A stretch of DNA of 9,822 nt from JAKBCQ01 sp021807585 (GTDB lineage Bacteria; Planctomycetota; Planctomycetia; Isosphaerales; Isosphaeraceae), in the NCBI GenBank assembly GCA_027325115.1, contig DAHWFG010000421.1, positions 1 to 9,822 of the forward strand, in the 5' to 3' direction. Shown one piece after another: positions 1 to 6,362 of this stretch. Each line of letters begins with the position of its first letter. Position 1 is the stretch's first letter. Below the pieces are notes generated by a model. The model made no database searches. It was not told where the DNA came from and was given only the letters and a program-made list of their open reading frames with translations. The translations under genes were made by a program, and so were the position numbers.

Positions 1-84
1 TGAAGTGAGCGCCGCGCCGGCGATCTCAGTAGGAACGGTCTGGATCTCTTGAATCATCATCAAAAGCAGATAAACAGCGCTCAT
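1..84 (-). other. Open frame running off the left edge
   Basis: A minus-strand ATG at 84-82 opens 28 codons without a stop to the window edge, starting MSAVYLLLMMIQEIQ and ending in TVPTEIAGAALTS. It is in the same frame as the lipoprotein fragment at 97-321, with only one TGA and four codons between them. It may be the start of another gene or the remainder of the DUF1573 gene after a nonsense mutation; the PTEIAGAALTS end faintly recalls the P-T-E-I-A-P-G stretch that follows the cysteine motif in DUF1573 proteins. The upstream GAGCGAAAG is at best a weak ribosome binding site. No function can be assigned. Confidence 0.2.
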
Positions 85-96
85 CTTTCGCTCTAA

Positions 97-321
97 TCAG
101 GGGTAAGGGCAGATGTTTTGAACGTTGCTGTCATCGGTGCACGAACATGAATGGTGTTCCCCGAGTATACGAAGAGGAATTGACGTCGTATTTTTAAACT
201 GGAAAGTATGACTCAGTTGCCCCCCAGTCGATGCGAATATCGGTCCGGCGTCGTAGACTCGCGATGATGATATATCTCGCGTTCCACAACCGATTTGCGC
301 GAGTAAAAATATCGAAAGCAA
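97..321 (-). pseudogene. Truncated DUF1573-type lipoprotein fragment
   Basis: The 74 residues read from a TTG. A hydrophobic segment at residues 1-11 (LSIFLLAQIGC) ends in a cysteine at 12, as in a lipoprotein signal, although residue -3 is Gln instead of the usual Leu. Residues 24-62 match the first half of DUF1573: acidic/glycine start (DAGPIF), then HTFQFKNTTSIPLRIL and a cysteine motif SCSCT, where the family has SCGCT. Family members continue well beyond this motif, but here a TGA follows 12 residues later, so the domain is cut. The frame stays open upstream through the GGAAT repeat with no ATG, and the nearest good ribosome binding site (428-441) starts a different frame. The likely original product is an exported, membrane-anchored protein of unknown role. 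I see it as a decayed or phase-off gene; a short functional peptide is less likely. Confidence 0.5.
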
Positions 322-365
322 AATCTTAAAGAGAAGAATTTCGACTGAGCGATAGATTCGAAAAT

Positions 366-410
366 GGAATGGAATGGAATGGAATGGAATGGAATGGAAT
401 GGAATGGAAT
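366..410. repeat. Perfect (GGAAT)9 pentanucleotide tandem repeat
   Basis: Nine uninterrupted GGAAT units, read ATTCC on the minus strand. A related aaaat precedes it and gaac-gaat follows it. Because the unit is five bases, each gain or loss shifts the reading frame. On the minus strand it encodes a repeating Phe-His-Ser-Ile-Pro pentapeptide in any frame. It lies between a minus-strand initiation site (ATG at 430) and the lipoprotein fragment that starts at 321. Uninterrupted arrays of this length are uncommon in bacteria and are prone to slipped-strand mispairing. Confidence 0.95.
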
Positions 411-427
411 GAACGAATTTGCGCGAT

Positions 428-441
428 CATATTCCCCTCCC
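428..441 (-). promoter_or_regulatory. Strong ribosome binding site and ATG upstream of the repeat
   Basis: Read on the minus strand this is GGGAGGGGAAT followed by ATG at 430-428, a GGAGG core with five bases to the start. The same AGGGGAAT-ATG arrangement precedes argG in this window. With nine repeat units the frame gives 34 codons, MIAQIRS then three FHSIP units, and stops at 326. With seven or ten units it would run into the DUF1573 lipoprotein frame. Confidence 0.5.
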
Positions 442-1030
442 GGTTCCGAAGCGGAGTGAACTATGAGATACGATCGATCTTTGAATCGCACGACGGTCGG
501 ATCAACCGAGCAGCAAGCGCAAAACTTCTGGTCGATAGAATGAAATTTGCCAAACAAATCCATCCTATAGCGGCGTTCGACGCCGAGTCAATACCCTCCC
601 ACCCGGAAAATCGGATTTCTTTCGATTTTTGTTCGAGGGGTCCATAATCCAGTTTCGGACGCGATCGATCGAGCCCTCCGACAACGTCTTTCGACCCCAA
701 TGCTCATGAGACGATCGGTCGCTGCGCGATCTATAGAATCCCGACCCAATCATTCGACCGATCGCCTCAATTTCATCGTAGATCTCACCACTATTAAATA
801 ATCAATACTTATATGATCTGTTATTCAGACACCCACAATCCAGATACGGAATGTGCCGATCGATCAATCGACTTAATGAGACTTCGCCTCGACGGCTCGA
901 TTCGGCGCTGTGGCGGGTTGCTTGAAACGTCGACTTCGCGTTAAATGGACGGCTTGCGAGGCGGGGTTCGATCGCGACCGGAGTCGATCGCGCGGTGGTA
1001 TCCGCATTTGTGGAAGCGAGAGTTTGGGCG
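442..1030. other. Stretch without a convincing gene
   Basis: Short open frames occur on both strands, but none has a recognisable domain, ribosome binding site and codon pattern like the neighbours. GATCG-rich motifs (for example CGATCGATCG around 664) are frequent. An AT-rich patch at 791-830 contains TATGAT at 812-817, a possible -10 element for the downstream gene, but no matching -35 is seen at 16-18 bases. No RNA gene was recognised. Confidence 0.5.
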
Positions 1031-2266
1031 ATGAAATACGTGATTGTTATACCCGACGGCGCCGCCGACGAGCCTCGACCCGAGCTAAACGGTCGCACTC
1101 CGCTTCAGGCGGCGCGCAAGCCGTCGATGGATGCGATCGCGCGCGAGGGGATCCTCGGTTTATCGCGCAACGTCCCCGATTGTTTTCTCCCCGCGAGCGA
1201 CGTCGCCACGCTTAGCCTGTTCGGTTACGACCCCGTCGAATATTACACCGGACGAGCCCCGCTCGAGGCCGCGGCGATGGGGTTAAAGCTCGGCCCGCAC
1301 GATTGGGCGGTGCGGTGCAATTTGATGACGATCCTCGACGGACAAATGACCGATTTCACCGCGGGGCACGTTACGAGCGACGAGGCGAAAGAGCTGATCG
1401 CGGTTTTGAATCAAACGCTCGCGACCGATCGTATCGAGTTCCATCCCGGCGTTAGTTATCGAAACTTAATGATATATCGAGGCGATCCCGACGAGGTCGT
1501 TTTCGGCGCCGACACGACGACGACTCCGCCGCACGACGTTCCCGATCGTGCCGCGATCGATCACTTGCCGAGGGGGACGGGATCGGAACTTTTGCGTGAG
1601 TTGATGCGAAAGGGATCGGATGCGATTCGCGATCACGCGGTCAATCGGGGTCGGGTCGCGGCGGGAAAGAGGCCCGCGAATGCGGTTTGGCTGTGGGGTC
1701 AGGGGAAGGCGCCGGCTCTTCCCCGGTTCGACGCGGTTCGGGGATTGAAGGGGGCGATCATCTCGGCGGTCGACCTTGTTCGAGGCGTCGGCGTGCTCGC
1801 GGGTTGGGATCGGATCGACGTGCCGACCGCGACGGGTTATCTTGATACCGATTACGCGGCGAAGGGGATCGCGGCGATCACGGCGCTTCAGGATCACGAC
1901 ATCGTTTGCGTGCACATCGAGGCGCCCGACGAGGCGAGCCACGAGGGGCGCGCCGACGCCAAGGTCGAGGCGATCGAGCGGATCGACGAGGCGATCATCG
2001 CGCCGATACTCGCGGCTCTCAAGGTGTGTCCTTCGTGGCGGATTTTGACGTCTCCCGATCATTCGACGCTGCTAAGTACGAGGGCTCACGACCGTGCGCC
2101 CGTTCCCTGGGCGATGGCGGGAACGGGGATCGGAGCGCTTTGCGAGGGATCGTGGCGCGGCTCGGGATATCCGTACGACGAGATTGCGGCTCGGGCCGCG
2201 GGAGGGCCGACGTTTGATCAAGGCTTTCGGCTTATGGATTTGTTCCTCAAAGCGAACGACGCGTAA
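1031..2266 (+). CDS. ApgM-family phosphoglycerate mutase / proposed homoserine kinase
   Basis: The 411-residue product belongs to the archaeal-type cofactor-independent phosphoglycerate mutase family (alkaline phosphatase fold), whose members are about 400 residues. Visible landmarks are VIPDG with metal ligand Asp9, the LPASDVATLSLFGYDP segment with the likely nucleophile Ser56, GRAPLEAAAMG at 74-84, the ISAVDLVRGVG and TATGYLDTDYAAKG block at 244-279, and metal-binding motifs APDEASHEG (Asp300, His304), SPDHST (Asp343, His344) and His353. Either it interconverts 3- and 2-phosphoglycerate, or it is the variant proposed to phosphorylate homoserine in organisms without ThrB. The aspartokinase 68 bases downstream favours the second. 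I chose the ATG at 1031 because homologues begin MKYVIVIPDG; an in-frame GTG at 995 would add 12 unsupported residues. The ribosome binding site is weak (GGAAG about 14 bases upstream). Family placement is firm; substrate is inferred. Confidence 0.93.
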   Translation: MKYVIVIPDGAADEPRPELNGRTPLQAARKPSMDAIAREGILGLSRNVPDCFLPASDVATLSLFGYDPVEYYTGRAPLEAAAMGLKLGPHDWAVRCNLMTILDGQMTDFTAGHVTSDEAKELIAVLNQTLATDRIEFHPGVSYRNLMIYRGDPDEVVFGADTTTTPPHDVPDRAAIDHLPRGTGSELLRELMRKGSDAIRDHAVNRGRVAAGKRPANAVWLWGQGKAPALPRFDAVRGLKGAIISAVDLVRGVGVLAGWDRIDVPTATGYLDTDYAAKGIAAITALQDHDIVCVHIEAPDEASHEGRADAKVEAIERIDEAIIAPILAALKVCPSWRILTSPDHSTLLSTRAHDRAPVPWAMAGTGIGALCEGSWRGSGYPYDEIAARAAGGPTFDQGFRLMDLFLKANDA

Positions 2267-2320
2267 AAGCGTAAGGTTCCAAAGATTCAAGAATTCAAGC
2301 ATTTGATGATTTAGGTCGTC

Positions 2321-2337
2321 AAGGAGAGTGCGAGTTG
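2321..2337 (+). promoter_or_regulatory. Ribosome binding site fixing a TTG start
   Basis: AAGGAG at 2321-2326 is eight bases from TTG at 2335. This decides the aspartokinase start: the conserved KFGGTS motif begins at residue 8 from this TTG, as expected for the family, and no in-frame ATG lies nearby. Confidence 0.85.
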
Positions 2338-4167
2338 TCGTCGCTGGTTGTGCAAAAATTTGGCGGGACGAGCGTGGCGGATTCGGACAAGATACTCGCC
2401 GCGGCTCGCCGCGCGATTCGCGCTCGGAGGGCGGGTCGACGCGTGTTGGTGGTGGTATCGGCGCGCGGGCATACGACCGACGAGTTGATCGCGCTGGCGC
2501 GAGAGATCACCGATCGTCCGCCGGCTCGCGAGATGGACATGTTGTTATCGACGGGTGAGCAAGTTTCGGTCGCGTTAATGGCGATGGCGATCGAGGCGTT
2601 GGGAGTTCCGGCGATCAGCTTCACGGGGGCTCAGATCGGGCTTGTGACCGATTCGTTTCATACCAAGGCGCGGATTCGCAACATCTCGACCGAGCGGATG
2701 GCGCAGGCGTTGGATGAGGGTAAGATCGTGATCGTCGCGGGCTTTCAGGGGATCGACGAGAATTACAACATCACGACGCTCGGTCGCGGCGGATCGGATA
2801 CGACCGCGGTGGCGCTCGCCGCGGTCCTCGGCGCCGAGGTGTGCGAGATTTATACAGACGTCGACGGCGTTTATACGACCGACCCTCGGATCGTCCCCGA
2901 GGCGCGAAAGATCGATCGAATCAGTTATGATGAAATGCTTGAACTTGCAAGTTTAGGCGCGGGGGTGATGCATTCGCGGTCGATCGAATTCGCCAAGAAG
3001 TACGGCGTGCCGATTCACGTGCGGAGTTCGTTTTCGGACGCTCCGGGGACGTGGATTGTGGACGAGAGCGACGCGCGGCGGTTGGGTTCCAGGGTGACTG
3101 GGGCGGCGCTCGCGAAGGACGAGGCGCGGATCACGATTCTCGGCGTTCCCGATCGTCCGGGGGTGGTTCACGCGATTTTCAGCAGGATCGCCGAGTCGAA
3201 TTTGGTCGTCGACATGATCGTGCAGAACATCGCGACCGACGGGGTCGCCGACGTGAGCTTTACGGTGGCTTCGGCGGATCTCGCCGAGACGCTCAACACG
3301 GCGCGAGAGGCCGCGAACGAGGTCGGCGCCGCGGGGGTGACGCACGACGCCGAGGTCGCCAAGGTTTCGGTCGTCGGCATGGGGATGAAAACGCACTCGG
3401 GGGTCGCGACGATCCTCTTCGAGGCGCTCGCCGCGGCGAATATCAACATTCAAATGATATCGACAAGCGAGATAAAGATTAGCGTGTTGGTTTCGCGCGA
3501 CGCCGCTGCGGAGGCTTTGCGGGCGACGCACCGCGCGTTCGAGCTCGATCGTCCCGCGGTTTCGTTCGCCAAGGCCGAGGACCCCAAACGGACGTCGCAG
3601 GCGAGGCTCGCGCCGATCGGCGAGAACGGCGATCCGGCTCGATCGGCGGCGGGGGGCGTTCGGTCGAAGTCGCACGCAACCGCGCCGCGGGGGATGGAGG
3701 ATCTCGTGATCTCGGGGGTCGAACTCGACGTTTCGCAGGCGAGGCTCACGCTGATGGAGCTGCCCGATCAGCCGGGCTACGCCGCCCGCGTGTTCCGCAA
3801 GATCTCCGACGCCCAAATTCTGGTGGATATGATTGTTCAATCGGCGAGCAATCACGAAAACACACATTTATCGTTGACGGTTCCGCGGGGCGAGGCGGTC
3901 CGCGCGGTCGCGGCGCTCGCGTCGGTGGGGGTGGGTCGGGTGGTGCTCGAACCCGCGATCGCCAAGCTTTCGGTCTTGGGCGTGGGGATCCGCACGCACA
4001 CGGGGGTGGCCACGAGGATGTTCGGCGCTCTCGCCAAGAAAAACATCAACATCGCTTTGATCAACACGAGCGAGGTTCGAGTGAACGTGGCGACCGAAAG
4101 CGCCCACGGCGCCGCCGGAATCGAGGCGCTGCGCGAGGCGTTCGGGCTCGATCGCGAAAACGCCTAA
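2335..4167 (+). CDS. lysC: Aspartate kinase with four ACT domains
   Basis: This cytoplasmic enzyme phosphorylates aspartate, the first step towards lysine, threonine and methionine. Of its 610 residues, about 1-245 form the amino-acid kinase domain: KFGGTS at 8-13, STGE at 72-75, GRGGSDTTA at 150-158 and YTDVDGVYTTDP at 173-184. Two ACT domains follow at about 264-335 and 342-405 (DRPGVVHAIF; KVSVVGMGMKTHSGVA, then NINIQMISTSEIKIS). A low-complexity, charged linker (about 406-466) leads to a second ACT pair at about 470-535 and 543-608 that visibly duplicates the first (DQPGYAARVF; KLSVLGVGIRTHTGVA, then NINIALINTSEVRVN). Most aspartokinases of about 400 residues have one pair; a four-ACT form is known in cyanobacteria such as Synechocystis. 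The ACT domains should mediate feedback inhibition by lysine and/or threonine; which effector cannot be read from sequence. It starts at TTG with a good AAGGAG and lies in tandem with the ApgM-like gene. Confidence 0.96.
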   Translation: MSSLVVQKFGGTSVADSDKILAAARRAIRARRAGRRVLVVVSARGHTTDELIALAREITDRPPAREMDMLLSTGEQVSVALMAMAIEALGVPAISFTGAQIGLVTDSFHTKARIRNISTERMAQALDEGKIVIVAGFQGIDENYNITTLGRGGSDTTAVALAAVLGAEVCEIYTDVDGVYTTDPRIVPEARKIDRISYDEMLELASLGAGVMHSRSIEFAKKYGVPIHVRSSFSDAPGTWIVDESDARRLGSRVTGAALAKDEARITILGVPDRPGVVHAIFSRIAESNLVVDMIVQNIATDGVADVSFTVASADLAETLNTAREAANEVGAAGVTHDAEVAKVSVVGMGMKTHSGVATILFEALAAANINIQMISTSEIKISVLVSRDAAAEALRATHRAFELDRPAVSFAKAEDPKRTSQARLAPIGENGDPARSAAGGVRSKSHATAPRGMEDLVISGVELDVSQARLTLMELPDQPGYAARVFRKISDAQILVDMIVQSASNHENTHLSLTVPRGEAVRAVAALASVGVGRVVLEPAIAKLSVLGVGIRTHTGVATRMFGALAKKNINIALINTSEVRVNVATESAHGAAGIEALREAFGLDRENA

Positions 4168-4184
4168 CGGCGCAAACGCGTGAA

Positions 4185-4210
4185 CTTATCGAAACATGTT
4201 CGGTTTTTTT
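4185..4210 (+). terminator. Weak hairpin plus T7 after aspartokinase
   Basis: A short stem (CGAA-ACATG-TTCG, 4190-4202, or alternatively TGAAC pairing with GTTCG) is followed by a run of seven T at 4204-4210. The stem is only four or five pairs, so termination would be partial at best. It may separate lysC from argG expression. Confidence 0.3.
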
Positions 4211-4265
4211 AATCCATGATTGAGAATGCGAATCGATTTTTTGAGAAAGGCTGGGCGAGGGGAAT

Positions 4266-5549
4266 ATGGCGCGAGACAAAGTGGTTTTGGCTTATAGCGG
4301 CGGGCTCGACACGTCGGTCGCGGTCAAGTGGATCGACGAGACGTACGGGCTCGACGTGATCGCGTACACGTGCGATCTGGGGCAGGGGCAAGACATCGAG
4401 GCGATCCGACAAAAGGCGTTGCGAACGGGCGCGGTCGAAGCGATCGCCGAGGACGCTCGGAATTTGTTCGTCGATTTTTTCGCGTTTCCGTCGCTGATGG
4501 CGGGAGCGCTTTACGAGGGCAAGTACCCGCTCGCGACGGCTCTAGGTAGGCCCTTGATCGCCCAACTGATGACCCGCGCGGCGCGCGATCGGGGGGCGGT
4601 CGCGGTCGCGCACGGGTGCACGGGCAAAGGGAACGATCAGGTTCGTTTTGACGTCACGTTTCAGACGCTCGCTCCCGATTTAAAAATCATCGCGCCGGTG
4701 CGCGAGTGGAAGTGGACGCGTACGCAGGAGCTTGAATTCGCGGCCAAGCACGGGATCGAGGTCGAGGCGACGAAGAAAAGCATCTTCAGCACCGATCAAA
4801 ACTTGTGGGGACGTTCGATCGAGGCGGGGATTCTCGAAGATCCGTGGGTCGAGCCTCCCCCCGAGACGTTCCAGTGGACCGTCGACCCCAGGCTCGCTCC
4901 CAATGAGCCCGAGATCGTCGAGATCACGTTCGATCGCGGCAGGCCGATCGCGCTCGACGGTAAAGAGCTTGACGGAGTTGAACTGATCGCCGAACTCAAC
5001 ACCCGCGCGGGACGGCACGGGGTGGGAAGAATTGATCATATTGAGAACCGATTGGTCGGCATCAAATCGCGGGAGATTTACGAGGCGCCCGCGGCGGTCG
5101 TGCTTCACGAGGCGCATCGCGAGATCGAGTTCCTTACGCTTTCGAAGAACGCGTTGCGATTCAAATCGTACGTGAGCCAGGAATATTCGGATCTGATTTA
5201 CAACGGCCTTTGGTTCAGCGCGCTTCATCAAGATTTGATGGCGTTTGTGGTATCAAACCAGCAGTATGTTTCGGGAACGGCGCGGATCAAGCTGTTCAAG
5301 GGGAGCGCGACGATCGTCGGTCGCAAGAGCGAGCACAGCCTGTATCGGCACGAACTCGCGACCTACGAGGAGGGGGACACGTACGATTCGACCGCGGCGC
5401 TGGGATTTATTAAAATCCACGGGCTGGCGCAATCGACTCAGGCGAAGCATCAGCTCCTTAAGGGGACTTCGGCGGGCCCTCTGGAACTTCCCAGCATCAT
5501 CCCGCCGTCGTCTTCCGAATCGACTCCGCACCGCGACGGCAAGAAATAA
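4266..5549 (+). CDS. argG: Argininosuccinate synthase
   Basis: The enzyme condenses citrulline and aspartate with ATP to argininosuccinate, the penultimate step of arginine synthesis, in the cytoplasm. The ATP pyrophosphatase P-loop AYSGGLDTS lies at residues 9-17. Characteristic segments follow: YTCDLGQG at 34-41, the LYEGKYPLATALGRPLIA block at 82-99, HGCTGKGNDQVRF at 116-128, and the STDQNLWGRSIE substrate segment at 175-186. Length is 427 against about 400 usual; the surplus is a Ser/Pro-rich tail after residue 405, probably disordered. The ATG is preceded by GAGGGG three bases away. It sits 98 bases after aspartokinase on the same strand, and both enzymes draw on aspartate. Nothing suggests truncation or frameshift. 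Confidence 0.97.
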   Translation: MARDKVVLAYSGGLDTSVAVKWIDETYGLDVIAYTCDLGQGQDIEAIRQKALRTGAVEAIAEDARNLFVDFFAFPSLMAGALYEGKYPLATALGRPLIAQLMTRAARDRGAVAVAHGCTGKGNDQVRFDVTFQTLAPDLKIIAPVREWKWTRTQELEFAAKHGIEVEATKKSIFSTDQNLWGRSIEAGILEDPWVEPPPETFQWTVDPRLAPNEPEIVEITFDRGRPIALDGKELDGVELIAELNTRAGRHGVGRIDHIENRLVGIKSREIYEAPAAVVLHEAHREIEFLTLSKNALRFKSYVSQEYSDLIYNGLWFSALHQDLMAFVVSNQQYVSGTARIKLFKGSATIVGRKSEHSLYRHELATYEEGDTYDSTAALGFIKIHGLAQSTQAKHQLLKGTSAGPLELPSIIPPSSSESTPHRDGKK

Positions 5550-5587
5550 GACGAGTCGAGATGTCATTATAAGAAAAGGGGGCGGCG

Positions 5588-6205
5588 ATGTCGGTGCTCG
5601 TATTCGATCCGTATTTCGCCGAGATGATCAAGCGGGAGCGTACGCGAACGGGCGCCGACCGTTTCGACGAGGTTTGGGACGGAGTTTATGTGATGTCGCC
5701 GCCGCCGAATTTTGATCATCAAAGGATCTCGCGCATGTTGGCGAACGCCTTCGAACATCTGCTCGATAAGAAATCGACCGTCGCTCAGGAGTTCGCGATT
5801 AGCGATCGAGAAGAGGATTGGACGAATAATTATCGAGTACCCGATGTATCCGTTTTTTTGCCCGAGAATCCAGGAGTTAATCGCAAAACTTATTGGTACG
5901 GCGGCGCCGATTTTGTCGTCGAGATCGCGAGCCCGGGCGATCGAACTCGCGAGAAATTGCCGTTTTACGCCAAGGTGAAAACGCGCGAGGTATTGATCGT
6001 CGATCTCGAAGATCCCGCGATCGAGCTTCATCGGCTCGATGAAAGCGAGCACAAGCTCGTCGGTCGCGCGATTCCAGGATCGCGAACCAAGCTCGAAAGC
6101 GCGGTTTTGCCGCTTCGATTCACGCTCAAAAAAAATCGTTCAAATGCTTCGATTGAAGTGTCGCGCCTCGACGACGATCAAAAATGGCTGGTGAAAATGA
6201 CGTGA
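5588..6205 (+). CDS. Uma2 family (DUF820) putative endonuclease
   Basis: This 205-residue protein has the PD-(D/E)xK-like fold of the Uma2/DUF820 family, which is greatly expanded in cyanobacteria and planctomycetes. Landmarks are DRFDEVWDGVYVMSPPP at 24-40, the YRVPDVSVFLPEN strand with Asp86, GADFVVEIASPGDRTREKLPFY with Glu112 and Lys123, and REVLIVDLEDP at 133-143. The probable metal-binding residues are Asp86, Glu112 and a following lysine, as the family requires. Its biological role is unknown; members are often annotated as restriction-like nucleases without a partner, and no methylase or transposase lies nearby. It follows argG by 38 bases, with AAAAGGGGG about five bases before ATG, so co-transcription is plausible. 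Its codons look somewhat more AT-rich than those of argG, which could indicate a later arrival. Confidence 0.88.
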   Translation: MSVLVFDPYFAEMIKRERTRTGADRFDEVWDGVYVMSPPPNFDHQRISRMLANAFEHLLDKKSTVAQEFAISDREEDWTNNYRVPDVSVFLPENPGVNRKTYWYGGADFVVEIASPGDRTREKLPFYAKVKTREVLIVDLEDPAIELHRLDESEHKLVGRAIPGSRTKLESAVLPLRFTLKKNRSNASIEVSRLDDDQKWLVKMT

Positions 6206-6212
6206 GTCAAAT

Positions 6213-6246
6213 CGATTAATGTCCGAGTTCTCGGATGATCGTTTTT
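6213..6246 (+). terminator. Possible intrinsic terminator after the Uma2 gene
   Basis: TCCGAG (6222-6227) pairs with CTCGGA (6230-6235), giving about five pairs with a GTTC loop. Outer CGAT/ATCG pairing (6213-6216 with 6238-6241) is possible. A run of five T follows at 6242-6246. It lies 17 bases after the Uma2 stop and could end the plus-strand run before the convergent gene pair. Confidence 0.4.
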
Positions 6247-6307
6247 AACATAAGAGCGTTCCTCGAATTTGAAACGACGTTCGGCGCCGGTCGATCGGAT
6301 CGATTCG

Positions 6308-6321
6308 TCCGCCGCGGCGGA
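6308..6321. repeat. Perfect GC-rich palindrome between convergent genes
   Basis: TCCGCCGCGGCGGA is a perfect 14-base palindrome in the 157-base gap between the two convergent genes. As RNA it would form a short strong hairpin, but no T-run follows on either strand, so a rho-independent terminator is not clear. Confidence 0.5.
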
Positions 6322-6362
6322 TCGTTGAAATATGAAAAGCGATGAAATCAATGATCTGAAGT

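Noticed and set aside
213..563. Minus-strand 116-codon frame through the repeat
   Set aside because: It runs out of frame across the DUF1573 sequence, and its N-terminal part resembles nothing; the frame is open partly because the repeat has no stops.
369..647. Plus-strand open frame beginning with repeated MEWNG units
   Set aside because: Its start is simply the GGAAT array read as codons; no ribosome binding site, domain or codon pattern supports it after the repeat.
2953..3867. 304-codon minus-strand frame opposite aspartokinase
   Set aside because: It is a shadow of the lysC ACT region with an Arg/His-rich composition and no domain.
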